A stretch of 64,000 nt of DNA from NCBI GenBank assembly GCA_965226215.1, contig CBDDCH010000002.1, positions 806,001-870,000 on the forward strand. Direction: 5' to 3'. How positions within the stretch are numbered: position 1 is the first letter of the stretch; every line of letters begins with the position of its first letter. The notes beneath the pieces were generated by a model. It was not told the DNA's origin, searched no databases, and saw only the letters and a program-made list of their open reading frames with translations. Below are positions 1 through 8,093 of the stretch, one piece after another. Position numbers and translations under genes: made by a program. This DNA comes from G963668345 sp965226215. Its GTDB lineage: Bacteria > Acidobacteriota > Terriglobia > Bryobacterales > UBA6623.

Positions 1-464
1 TGCACCTTCACCCCGGCATCCTTTGCCTTCTCCGCAGCAGCCCGGAAGGTCTCTGCAACATATGCTTTCGCTGACTCGTATTCGCTGTCGGTGCTGTACT
101 TATCAGGTGGCGCGACCGTATCAACGCGCATGTCGCGAACTCCCAAGTCGTTCGACATCTCAAGATTGCGGGCGAAAAGATCCAGGTACTTCTCGCGGTT
201 GCCCTCCTCCGTGGGATCGGCCGAGCGCTGGTCACATTGGTAACCCGACGTTTCGAGCCCCAGATCTTGCACCATCTGTTTGACCTTGAGGCGTGACTCT
301 TTCGTGGGGTAGGCGTCGAGTGTGATGTGTTCTTTCAGCCCGCAGACCTCGATGGCGTTGTAACCGGCTTCGGCGAGTCGTTTGGCGCTTTTTTCAAAGG
401 GGATCGGGTCAGAAGCGTATGCGCGGAACGCAAATGCCCAACTGCCTGCTGAAATCTTCTTCAT
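1..464 (-). CDS. Sugar phosphate isomerase/epimerase family protein (partial, C-terminus outside window)
   Basis: The reverse strand is open from an ATG at 464 to the window edge (about 154 codons). It begins MKKISAGSWAFAFRAYASDP and reads like a xylose-isomerase-like TIM barrel (AP endonuclease 2 family). Such proteins interconvert or dehydrate sugars, or act on inositol-type polyols. The visible half has the usual pattern: an early strand, then KSAKRLAEAGYNAIEVCG, then a helix, then NDLGVRDMRVDT. The end of the gene lies beyond base 1, so metal ligands and the C-terminal lid cannot be judged. It lies downstream of a sodium/solute symporter on the same strand, about 170 bases away, which suggests uptake and catabolism of a sugar-like compound. 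The substrate is unknown. Confidence 0.75.
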   Translation of the reverse strand, partial: MKKISAGSWAFAFRAYASDPIPFEKSAKRLAEAGYNAIEVCGLKEHITLDAYPTKESRLKVKQMVQDLGLETSGYQCDQRSADPTEEGNREKYLDLFARNLEMSNDLGVRDMRVDTVAPPDKYSTDSEYESAKAYVAETFRAAAEKAKDAGVKV

Positions 465-634
465 ACACGACTCCCGTTCCAAGACTTGCCTTTGAACCGA
501 GAAGTATACCGCGATCGAGGAATGACTTACTGCGCCTTATGCGGAGTTGCCCCTGGGCCCTGGCGAAGTCTTTGCGCCGTATAGCGTGCGGCCCAGAGGG
601 TGCAGCTTCGAAAGCGAAGCCGGCGGTCACACCG

Positions 635-2146
635 TTAACCCTTCGGCCGATCCTCGTCACCGGCGCGGCGATCGAAGTGGCTTGCCAGAGCGATCGCGGC
701 AAAGCCGAAGACGAAAGACGCGGCGACCACCCATACAAACGAGATGCTTCGGTCTAGTCCGAACCATTCCTTGCCAAAACAGATGTAAACACTCGTGCAG
801 ACACCGATGCCGAAACCAAACAACGCCGACCGCTTCCTCGCTTTGCGAAACAGTACTCCGGCAAAAAAGAGAGCCGCGATGGGTCCCACGAAAATGTGGT
901 TTACGCGGCTCGTCAGCTCCGTTAAGTTCCAGTCGGTGTGCCGCGTAGCGGTCATGATGCCGATCGCCACGCCGACACCCACCAAGCCCGCGACAAAAGC
1001 TGTCGCTTTTTCCAACCAGAGGGATTCCGTTCGCTTGCCCCCCCAGCCGAACCTCTCGACGAAGTCGCTGCTAATGACACTCGAAATAGAGTTGATCCCC
1101 GAACTCAAGCTCGACATCGCAGCGGCCAGCAGAGCCGCCAGCAACAAACCGGAGAAGCCCGAGGGAAGCACCTCCACAATGAACCGCGGCATGAGCCGAT
1201 CTGCTTCGGTTGTCAGCTGGGCGTGGAAAGCCTGAATCGGCAAATCAGATTGCTCGGAGTAGAAGACAAACAGACCCAAGCCACAAAGCGCCAGGAAAAA
1301 GGGCAACACTAAGTTCGCTCCCGTGTAGAACCAAAGGGTGCGCCGGGCGGATTCAAGGGAAGGAGTGCTTAACAACCGTTGTACCGCCAACTGATCCGAA
1401 CCTTGCGTACACGCGTTCCAAAAGAAAACGTTCAGAAAGGTTCCCACGACAGTGATCCGTACCGTGGGATCCCAACTGAAGAATTGAACATCCGCTCGGC
1501 CGGCTTGGGAGAAAGTCTGCCACCACGTTGCCGGTCCGCTTCCCAGTAGAACGCCGATCAAAACCGGAATCGCAATCGCGCCTCCAAACAAGATCAGCAT
1601 CTGAAAGTTATCGGTCCAAATGACGGTTCGCATACCGCCAACGCTGGTATATGCCGCTGTCAGCACTCCCGTCACGAGAATCGTGACGTAAACGTTCCAG
1701 CCCGACATCTCCACCACGGCGAAGCTCGTCATGTAGATCACGAGACCCATCCACAGCAGCGTTCGGACGATGAACGCACAGGCGCTAATACTTCTGACGC
1801 TGACGTCGAACCGTCTCTCCAAATATTCGTATGCGCTTGTGATGGGCAGCCGCTTGATCACCGGCAGCACAGTCCTACTGACGAGAGGCACAACGAGTGG
1901 AAGTGCCAGATAGCCGGTAGACATGCCGATACCGTAGCGGATCATCTCTCCCGGCACGCTCAAATACGAAATGGAAGAAAAAACCGTCGCCAGAAGACTT
2001 CCCCCGGCGAGCGCCCAGTGGGTCTCGCGGCCGCCAAGGAAGTATTCGCTGCGGGAAGTCTGGCGCTTGGAAAAATAGATTCCTACCAGTACGAGAACAC
2101 CGAAATAGCAAAAGATAACGACGAAATCCAGGATTCCTAGGTGCAT
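635..2146 (-). CDS. Sodium:solute symporter family protein (SSS)
   Basis: A 503-residue polytopic protein of the SSS family, which couples uptake of sugars, carboxylates, amino acids or vitamins to sodium entry. It starts MHLGILDFVVIFCYFGVL, so the first transmembrane segment is at the extreme N-terminus. The family signature region follows: SEYFLGGRETHWALAGGS at about residues 33-50, then an SSISYLSVPGEMIRYGIG segment. About 13 hydrophobic segments fit the LeuT-like fold, and the length is normal. The substrate cannot be read from sequence. The sugar isomerase gene directly downstream on the same strand hints at a sugar or polyol. A second, ActP-like member of the family occurs at 52763-54367. 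Confidence 0.88.
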   Translation of the reverse strand: MHLGILDFVVIFCYFGVLVLVGIYFSKRQTSRSEYFLGGRETHWALAGGSLLATVFSSISYLSVPGEMIRYGIGMSTGYLALPLVVPLVSRTVLPVIKRLPITSAYEYLERRFDVSVRSISACAFIVRTLLWMGLVIYMTSFAVVEMSGWNVYVTILVTGVLTAAYTSVGGMRTVIWTDNFQMLILFGGAIAIPVLIGVLLGSGPATWWQTFSQAGRADVQFFSWDPTVRITVVGTFLNVFFWNACTQGSDQLAVQRLLSTPSLESARRTLWFYTGANLVLPFFLALCGLGLFVFYSEQSDLPIQAFHAQLTTEADRLMPRFIVEVLPSGFSGLLLAALLAAAMSSLSSGINSISSVISSDFVERFGWGGKRTESLWLEKATAFVAGLVGVGVAIGIMTATRHTDWNLTELTSRVNHIFVGPIAALFFAGVLFRKARKRSALFGFGIGVCTSVYICFGKEWFGLDRSISFVWVVAASFVFGFAAIALASHFDRRAGDEDRPKG

Positions 2147-2646
2147 GCGGGAGTTTCTCTAGCGGCATGGGTGAGGGGCCGGGGTCATTTCACCAGGGGA
2201 AGGCAACAGGTTGGACAGAACCAACCAACAAGCCACTAGGCACCCACCCGAAGTTCCCGCCGTGACCATGACAGCTTAAGTGAACGGTATTGGGGCTAGC
2301 CACCTTGCCTGCTTGTCTCTACTATGTTATCTCTCGGGGACGGTATCCAGGCCGCGCGGCCAAGGAGATCGTTCAGCGGTACTCATGGAGCGGAGATAAC
2401 AACCGTGCTCGGGGAAATCGTTGCCGGTCGCTTCGACCATAATCTCTGCGGGGTGCGGTAGGATGCTTGCTGTTCCTCTCCTATTTGCCTGTCGTGGCAT
2501 CCTCACTGACACCGCGGGAGCTTAGTCGTGCATTTCGCAAACACATTCACGTTTCGCGCAAAGGCCGGAGGGCACAGCATGCTGTGCCCCTACGGATCAG
2601 GAAGGTGCTAAGAAAGTCGCCGGCGCTATCCAAACGGCAGAAAACA
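2147..2646. other. Intergenic region with promoter space and one palindromic repeat
   Basis: About 500 bases between divergently transcribed genes. I see no convincing coding sequence. It holds one copy of the dispersed GGCACNGCATGCNGTGCC palindrome at 2570-2594, about 55 bases before the cyclase start. It also has an 8-bp inverted repeat GTTATCTC / GAGATAAC at about 2326-2333 and 2393-2400. Promoters for both flanking genes should lie here, but none is clear enough to place. Confidence 0.5.
2570..2594 (+). repeat. Dispersed palindromic element, family A (REP-like)
   Basis: The core GGCACAGCATGCTGTGCC is a perfect palindrome followed by CCTAC. Other copies are at 36051, 36098, 44557, 45693 and 45836. 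This copy is single and lies in the leader of the cyclase gene. Confidence 0.75.
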
Positions 2647-3573
2647 ATGATGCGAACCCCTTTTCTACTGACCCTCACGGCAACTACGCTAGTTTTCAGC
2701 AGCTGTTCTCAGCCGCCTGAGCCTAGCATCGAAATTCCAACGGCTCTTGCCGCTGACGTCGGGGAGATTGCGGCGAAAAGCAGGATTGTCGATTTGTCAG
2801 TTCTCGTCGACGAGGATGTCCCCGCTCACTTTGGAACCAATCCGCCTTTCCAGCGTTGGACGTTCAATTGGTTTGAGCCCAAGAAAAGCGAGTACGGCAC
2901 TATCGCCGAACCGGGCGAAGCAGCCTATTTCGGCCAACGATACGTGATCGACGAGCACACCGGCACGCAAATCGATTTTCCCGCCCATGTGATTCCACCC
3001 CCGGACAGCGGCCTCGAGCACGCGGGCCCGGCAGGCGCCGTAACGGGAGACAAGTATCCTCTGGAGCGGCTGATGGGACTGGCGGCGGTCGTTGACGTCA
3101 GCGCAATGCGGGATGCCGCCGAGCCCGGAATGAGTCCGCGCATTACCGTCGCCATGATCGAGGAGTGGGAGAGCACCCACGGCCCTATCGAGGCTGGTGA
3201 GGTTGTTCTGTTCCGCAGCGGCTACAGCAACGCCTATTTCAAACCACTTCCGGAGGGTCTGCGCTTGACGTTTGAACCCGCCGTCGAGAAATCGAAGCCC
3301 GGCTGGCCGGCACCTACGCCCGAAGTCATGGAGCATCTCCACGGCAAGGGCGTTTGGCACTTGGGGACGGACGGTCCCAGCATGGGTTACACCGATGGCG
3401 GGATCCCGACTCATGCCGCCGGGCTCAAATACGGCATGAGTTGGACGGAGCTGCTGATCAACCTCGACCAGCTACCCGCCCGAGGAGCTTACTTCGTCTC
3501 GGTGCCGCTCAAGATCGCGGATCAAAGCGGCAGCCCCGCCCGCGCAATCGCCTTCGTGCCTCAAGAAGAGTAG
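2647..3573 (+). CDS. Cyclase family lipoprotein (kynurenine formamidase-like)
   Basis: A 308-residue protein of the cyclase/putative metal-dependent hydrolase superfamily (PF04199), which includes arylformamidases and isatin hydrolases. The ATG at 2647 is chosen because it gives a lipoprotein signal peptide ending in LVFSSC with Cys at about residue 20; the open frame reaches further upstream but only through repeat-bearing leader sequence. The metal-binding motif HTGTQIDFPAH is at about residues 104-114. It differs from the usual HxGTHxDxPxH by Gln in place of the middle His. A later aromatic, glycine-rich stretch, GTDGPSMGYTDGG, is also typical. The protein is probably anchored on the periplasmic side of a membrane. 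Its substrate is unknown and no pathway genes are adjacent. Confidence 0.82.
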   Translation: MMRTPFLLTLTATTLVFSSCSQPPEPSIEIPTALAADVGEIAAKSRIVDLSVLVDEDVPAHFGTNPPFQRWTFNWFEPKKSEYGTIAEPGEAAYFGQRYVIDEHTGTQIDFPAHVIPPPDSGLEHAGPAGAVTGDKYPLERLMGLAAVVDVSAMRDAAEPGMSPRITVAMIEEWESTHGPIEAGEVVLFRSGYSNAYFKPLPEGLRLTFEPAVEKSKPGWPAPTPEVMEHLHGKGVWHLGTDGPSMGYTDGGIPTHAAGLKYGMSWTELLINLDQLPARGAYFVSVPLKIADQSGSPARAIAFVPQEE

Positions 3574-3722
3574 AGCGGGACATGCCGCGTCCGTAGTTCA
3601 GCGTTCCGCTCCGGTTGAGACCGGCGACTTCGGTTATACCCGCTTTCGTGCGTCGAAATCATTGCGTGTCAGCGGCCGGGTGTGTAGAATCAGGCAGGAA
3701 TTCCCGTAAAAAGGAGCGGAAA

Positions 3723-4163
3723 ATGATGGCAGAGGGTTCTATTTCCTATAGAAGCGGGTACAAGTATCAATTGACCGAAGGTTACAGCGTTGAGGTTGAC
3801 GTCAAACCCGACCACGATATTGACACCGAGTACATTCATTTATCTACCAACGGGTTGCTGAAAATTGAGAATAGCTACGCTTGGGACGGGCCGTCGGGGC
3901 CCACGGTCGACACAAAAACTTTCATGCGCGGCGCACTGGCCCATGACGCACTGTATCAGTTGATGCGCAGCACGGACCTAGATGGAGAGAAGTGGAGAAA
4001 GACCGCCGACGACGAGCTGAAGAGAATATGTCGGGAAGACTGCATGTCGAGGATCAGGGCCTGGTACGTTCACAGGGCAGTGCGCAAGGCCGCGGGGTAT
4101 GCCGCTTTGCCTGAGGCCCAAAAGGAGATTCACCGAGCCCCCAGACGGCACTGCAACCCTTGA
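3723..4163 (+). CDS. DUF1353 family protein
   Basis: A 146-residue protein matching the DUF1353 family, which is common in phage and bacterial genomes and has no settled function. The diagnostic core is SYAWDGPSGPTVDTKTFM followed by RGALAHDALYQLMR. The start at 3723 is supported by an AAGGAG Shine-Dalgarno sequence about 7 bases upstream; the longer open frame has none. The gene ends 67 bases before the left end of the ISL3 element, so the insertion did not cut it. No other phage genes are nearby, so this is not evidence of a prophage. Confidence 0.8.
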   Translation: MMAEGSISYRSGYKYQLTEGYSVEVDVKPDHDIDTEYIHLSTNGLLKIENSYAWDGPSGPTVDTKTFMRGALAHDALYQLMRSTDLDGEKWRKTADDELKRICREDCMSRIRAWYVHRAVRKAAGYAALPEAQKEIHRAPRRHCNP

Positions 4164-4230
4164 CTCGAAACGCCTGGCGAAGCTCAAACAACGGTCGGTA
4201 TGATCCTTGAGGTTCAACGCAAAATAATAG

Positions 4231-5529
4231 GGCTCTTCCGGGTTTTAAGTGGGCGAAGGAGCCAGGTCGAGTTTCCCACAGTGGAAGTAGATGGCGTTGA
4301 TGAAGTTCTGTTGATTGCGGAAACCGCGCGCCGTGGCCTTGACCCATTGAATCCTTGAGTTCAACCCCTCGCTGACCGCGTTCGTAATGCGGTGTTTCAG
4401 ATACGTGAGTATGTTTTCGAGGCGAGCCGTCAACATCCGCGCTACGGTGACCATCGGCGTCAGCCGGCTGCGACTCGCCCAGCCGCGCCATTGCTCGAAG
4501 AAAGCTCGCGCCGCCGATTCGCGACGATAGTCGAACAGCCGCATCGCCGTTTCCTTCAACGCCCACGCCCGCGCCGTCTTCAAGTCGCTTTCGCGCAGCG
4601 CGCGGAACTCGCGCCAGGCGTCCCCGGAAAAGTTCGCCGGATGCCGCAGCCAAGCGTACTTCGTGCCTGTCAAACGCTCGTCGCCGAGGGCCAGTAAACG
4701 CTTGTTCTCCGCCCGCCGCACCTGGTCCACCGCCTTCGCCAGATGCGCCGCGATGTGATATTTGTCGTAAACGATCTTTTTCTCCGATTCGTCGAGATGC
4801 TCCCGGGTCGAGGCGACGTAAGGATCCCACATGTCCATCGCGACGGCCTCGACTCGGGCGAGTTGCTCTGCGCTCAACGTCTTCCAAAAGCCGTCCAGGC
4901 TGGCCTGGCGGCGTCCCTCGGCGACGAACAACACGCGCGAGCGGTTGAGATCGTTGACGACGGTGAGATAGCGATGGCGCTTGCGGAAGCTCTTCTCGTC
5001 GACGCCCAGGTAGGGAATCGGCTCTGCCGCGCGACGTTCGAGCCCACGTTGCACGGCGCGTTCCAGGATGCCGTGAATCTCGTCCCAGCTCAGCGCCAGC
5101 AACTCGGCGATGCCTTGCTGGCTGGCTTCCTTCAGCCACGAGATCGCGAGAGCTTCAAACAGCGCGGTGAAGCGGCTGGAAGCCTCGGCCCAGGGCAGTC
5201 GCACGACGCGCGGCCCGTGCTCGGAGCAGTCGCTGCGCGGCGGCCGGGCGTGCAGGATCGTGCGGTACTGACAGGTGTCGAGGTGACGCCAGAGGCGTTC
5301 GGGCTGATGATCGTGGAGTGCGCACACGGCGCTGCATTGGCGGCACGGCCAGCGGACTTGCTCGTCGTGTTCGAGGAAGACGTGGACTTCGCCGTCGGCT
5401 CGGCGCAGCTCCACTCGCACGACTTTCCAGGGACTTTCGATGCCCAGAATCTGGCGGTATAGCTCGCGGTCTTGCATCCCGCGAGACTACCACCGAGCCT
5501 CACTCGCCCACTAGAAACCCGGAAGAACC
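4231..5529 (-). mobile_element. Complete ISL3-family insertion sequence
   Basis: A 1299-bp element with near-identical terminal inverted repeats of about 27 bp. The left end begins GGCTCTTCCGGGTTT and the right end, read inward, begins GGTTCTTCCGGGTTT; both continue to AGTGGGCGA. It is flanked by a perfect 8-bp direct repeat AATAATAG at 4223-4230 and 5530-5537. That is the target duplication length known for ISL3 elements. The single transposase gene inside is intact. Perfect target duplications and an open frame suggest a fairly recent insertion. The site lies between the DUF1353 gene and the HpcH aldolase. Confidence 0.95.
4245..5477 (-). CDS. tnpA: ISL3 family transposase
   Basis: A 410-residue DDE transposase filling the ISL3 element. 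The N-terminal region carries a zinc-finger-like cluster (WPCRQCSAVCALHDH). A helix-turn-helix-like stretch around ISWLKEASQQGIAELLALS precedes the catalytic domain. Plausible catalytic residues are the Asp of GVDEKSFRKRHRY, the Asp of AVAMDMWDPY, and the Glu of NAVSEGLNSRIQ near the C-terminus. This is the usual ISL3 arrangement, with a long insertion between the second Asp and the Glu. The length is typical, and no frameshift or stop interrupts it, so it may be active. The stop lies 14 bases inside the left end of the element. Confidence 0.95.
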   Translation of the reverse strand: MQDRELYRQILGIESPWKVVRVELRRADGEVHVFLEHDEQVRWPCRQCSAVCALHDHQPERLWRHLDTCQYRTILHARPPRSDCSEHGPRVVRLPWAEASSRFTALFEALAISWLKEASQQGIAELLALSWDEIHGILERAVQRGLERRAAEPIPYLGVDEKSFRKRHRYLTVVNDLNRSRVLFVAEGRRQASLDGFWKTLSAEQLARVEAVAMDMWDPYVASTREHLDESEKKIVYDKYHIAAHLAKAVDQVRRAENKRLLALGDERLTGTKYAWLRHPANFSGDAWREFRALRESDLKTARAWALKETAMRLFDYRRESAARAFFEQWRGWASRSRLTPMVTVARMLTARLENILTYLKHRITNAVSEGLNSRIQWVKATARGFRNQQNFINAIYFHCGKLDLAPSPT

Positions 5530-5681
5530 AATAATAGAAACGGTGGACCTTACAAGCACGGGTCTCGGGCTGCGAGGAGCAGTTACGAAACACCCCTACT
5601 TATTCGGCGTCCGGGCGAGAGCTTTCACGCGGGCTAGCCGAGACCTGGCGTTCCGGAGCGCCCGCAGCTTGGGCAACGCCG

Positions 5682-6467
5682 CTAGCCGTCCGAGGAGCTG
5701 AGAGAATTAAGCAACGCCCGGCAAGACTCGTCGGCTGCCCTTCGCATGAGCCTGATGTCAGAGGCGACCGAGACCCATTGCACGCCCTGCTCGACCCACT
5801 TGCCGAGAAGATCCAGATCGTCTCCAAACGCGATGCCGGCGAAGACATCCGTCTGCCGTGTTTTCTCGATGACCGTTTTGATCCTGCTCAGCACGTCGGG
5901 ATGGCGAGGGTTGCCGCTGTGGCCCATCGACCCGGCCAGATCCATCGGACCGAGACAGATGCTGGTCAGCCCCGGCACGGCCAAGATCTCGTCCAGGTTG
6001 TCGACGGCCTCGGTGTGCTCGATCTGAACGATGGCGATGATCGTCTCGTTGGCCGTGCGGCAAAAGTCCGGACCTTCGAGGTCGCCGTAATCGGATCCCC
6101 TTCGTGGCCCGTAGCCGCGAATCCCATCCGGCGGATAGCGGCACGCGGCAACGGCTAGACGTGCGTCAGCGGCAGTACGGATCATCGGCACGATCACGCC
6201 CGCCGCGCCAATATCGAGCAGCGGCTTGATCATGACCGGGTCGTTCCAAGGCACGCGGACAAGCGGCGTTGTCCGGCTTCCTTTGGTTGCCATGATGTGC
6301 CCTTGCACGCTTTCGAGGGAAAGGGCGTTGTGTTCCATGTCGATCCAAACGTAGTCGAACATGCGGCACAACGCCTCGGTCGCGGTCGGGTCCGTGAACG
6401 TGATGTTCGTTCCAATACAAAGCTCACCACTGCGAATCTTGTCTCTAAAGTAGCTGGCGTTTTCCAT
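5682..6467 (-). CDS. HpcH/HpaI aldolase/citrate lyase family protein
   Basis: A 261-residue class II pyruvate aldolase-like protein of the HpcH/HpaI family. Members cleave 2-keto-3-deoxy acids such as 4-hydroxy-2-oxoheptanedioate or 2-keto-3-deoxyrhamnonate to pyruvate and an aldehyde. Family features in order: FDYVWIDMEHNALS at about residues 38-51, the metal-ligand Glu of IVQIEHTEAVDNL, and CLGPMDLAGSMG. The GIRGYGPRRGSDYG loop is also typical. Length is normal. The substrate is not predictable. A second family member lies at the other end of the window (63428 onward). Confidence 0.87.
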   Translation of the reverse strand: MENASYFRDKIRSGELCIGTNITFTDPTATEALCRMFDYVWIDMEHNALSLESVQGHIMATKGSRTTPLVRVPWNDPVMIKPLLDIGAAGVIVPMIRTAADARLAVAACRYPPDGIRGYGPRRGSDYGDLEGPDFCRTANETIIAIVQIEHTEAVDNLDEILAVPGLTSICLGPMDLAGSMGHSGNPRHPDVLSRIKTVIEKTRQTDVFAGIAFGDDLDLLGKWVEQGVQWVSVASDIRLMRRAADESCRALLNSLSSSDG

Positions 6468-6702
6468 AAGTCTTCAGTTATACAACGGTTTGCGGTCTCC
6501 GTGGGGACGCCGAGCCGTGTCCATGCGTTCCAAGCCGATTATTCTCGAAGGTTGCTGCTGGACAGCCCCGGCGAACGCACCCTATAATCGAGCAGGCCTA
6601 CAGGGAGGCGAGCAGCCGAGGCACAACTGCTTGCGTCTCGCACAAAACCGGGCGGTGCGGAAGGCAATCGGGGCGAGAGGGGACGACGGCCGGCTTACCT
6701 CG

Positions 6703-6843
6703 ATGCCCACCTACAAGAACCTTAACGGCTATGAGGTCGGACCCCACGACCGCTTCACGCTCGTCGCGACCTACGAAAATCCTACCGCGGAACGCGTTGA
6801 TGCGATGGCTGGCATCTTTGTCTTCTACTCAGCGGCGCCGTAG
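6703..6843 (+). pseudogene. Degraded C-terminal coding fragment, family not identified
   Basis: A 46-codon stretch reads like the end of a beta-rich protein: YEVGPHDRFTLVATYENPTA, then VDAMAGIFVFYSA and a stop. Sequence before it in the same frame is not protein-like, so I read it as the remains of a longer gene. I do not recognise the family with confidence. It lies in the otherwise empty 490-base space between the aldolase and the VOC gene. Confidence 0.3.
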
Positions 6844-6958
6844 CAGCTGGTGGCAGAAGATCCCCTACTTAGGTCCAGGTCAGATTACCTACGCTACCCA
6901 GTTTTGCCATGGCGGGTCGATTCGCCGGCTCAGGTGCAGGCAGGCGCGCCCCGCGGGA

Positions 6959-7339
6959 TCACTCGTTGTAGTTGTGTACGAACTCGATGACGTGCCCGTC
7001 GGGATCTTGGCAGAAAATTTGCCCGATCCCGAGCTCGAAGTTTTCGCCTTCGTGGAACTCGAGGCCGGCTCCACGAAGCTTCTCGCGGACCCCTTCGAGG
7101 TCTTTCACTTCGAGAGCCAGGTGATCGGAGCGAATGAGGACGTTCTCGCTCTCCTTACGGCGATAACTACCTTCGATCAGATGGATCTGTCGATCGCCGA
7201 CCGCGAGCCAGGCACCCCGAGCCTGCAGATTGGGTCGAGGGAGCTCGGCTAGCCCCAGTACATCGCGGTAGAAGTGTTTCGACGCTTCCAAGTCTTTGAC
7301 GGTGAAAGAGACGTGATGTAACTTCACAAGCTCGATCAT
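6959..7339 (-). CDS. VOC family (glyoxalase/dioxygenase superfamily) protein
   Basis: A 126-residue vicinal-oxygen-chelate protein, one betaalphabetabetabeta pair. The start at 7339 is preceded by GGAGG. Metal-site candidates are the His of LHHVSFTVKDLEASKHFYRD near the N-terminus, the His of SDHLALEVKDLEGV in the middle, and the Glu of DPDGHVIEFVHNY at the C-terminus. Family members include glyoxalase I, methylmalonyl-CoA epimerase, fosfomycin and bleomycin resistance proteins and extradiol dioxygenases. Length and simple architecture do not separate these. The gene stands alone between two gene-poor stretches. Confidence 0.87.
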   Translation of the reverse strand: MIELVKLHHVSFTVKDLEASKHFYRDVLGLAELPRPNLQARGAWLAVGDRQIHLIEGSYRRKESENVLIRSDHLALEVKDLEGVREKLRGAGLEFHEGENFELGIGQIFCQDPDGHVIEFVHNYNE

Positions 7340-8093
7340 GGAATCCCTCCACCCGCTTTTGTTGGTTCAAAGAGCATAGCAGCCCGAACGCTGGTGAGGG
7401 GGCCGAGCACCCGCGGAACTGCTGAACGGTTTCCGCGCCGTCATTTGCGTTCCGGGCCCTTAGCCCGCCGGCTAACGCCGGCGGCTCTGTTTGGTGAAAA
7501 GTTGGATCAAAGTCGGGGACCGAAAATCAGACGGCAATCCCCTTTTTTTGCCCGAACCCACTCTTGCCCCGGGCTGCTAGACAAGCAAGATTGCTTGTCC
7601 CACTGAGTTCTTCCACAGTCTGCTAAGACTAGGTTCCCGGGCCGCGATCGTGCGCCGCACAGCCTGCGTCCCGCAAAGCCTACTCCTCTTCCGGCAGGGC
7701 GAACACAAACAACGTAGAACCTCGCGGAAAGTCCTTTGCCTCCGGCCACAACTCCCCAACAGCGCCCACCGCCGCCGATCCCCAGCCGCTGGGCGTGGCA
7801 ACAGACGCGCGTTGCTACTTTCGATAGTAGCCTGATCTGTGCTACTTTGACGTGGTTCCATCCCGCTGCGTTGATAGGCTGTGCCCGGCGGATCCGAAAT
7901 CCTCCTGCGTGTGGTTGTTCTCGGCATCCGGCCGTCCTTTGTCATGAGAGAGTGAAACTTGGTGGATAATCTCCACCCTGCCAGGGGCTCGCCTGCCCCG
8001 CCCTCATGGGACGCTGATCGAGCAAGACGTGCGCGGGCCTTATCGCGCTTCCCCCCCAACGAAATAATGCACCGGTTTGGGGGCTGTTAGGTC
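7340..8093. other. Gene-poor region with palindromic repeats
   Basis: About 750 bases without a supported gene. It contains a palindrome at 7462-7487 (core CCGCCGGCTAACGCCGGCGG) and another at 7577-7603 (ACAAGCAAGATTGCTTGT). From 7814 to 7894 the sequence is similar to 11216-11294 upstream of the second glycosyltransferase paralogue. A reverse-strand open frame across 7577-8059 is arginine- and serine-rich and looks non-coding. Confidence 0.55.

Noticed and set aside
4054..5139. A 361-codon minus-strand open frame
   Set aside because: It is an alternative-frame shadow of the ISL3 transposase and also crosses the end of the element.
7577..8059. A 160-codon minus-strand open frame in the gene-poor region
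   Set aside because: Low-complexity Arg/Ser composition, contains a palindromic repeat at its 3' end, and no similarity to any family I know.
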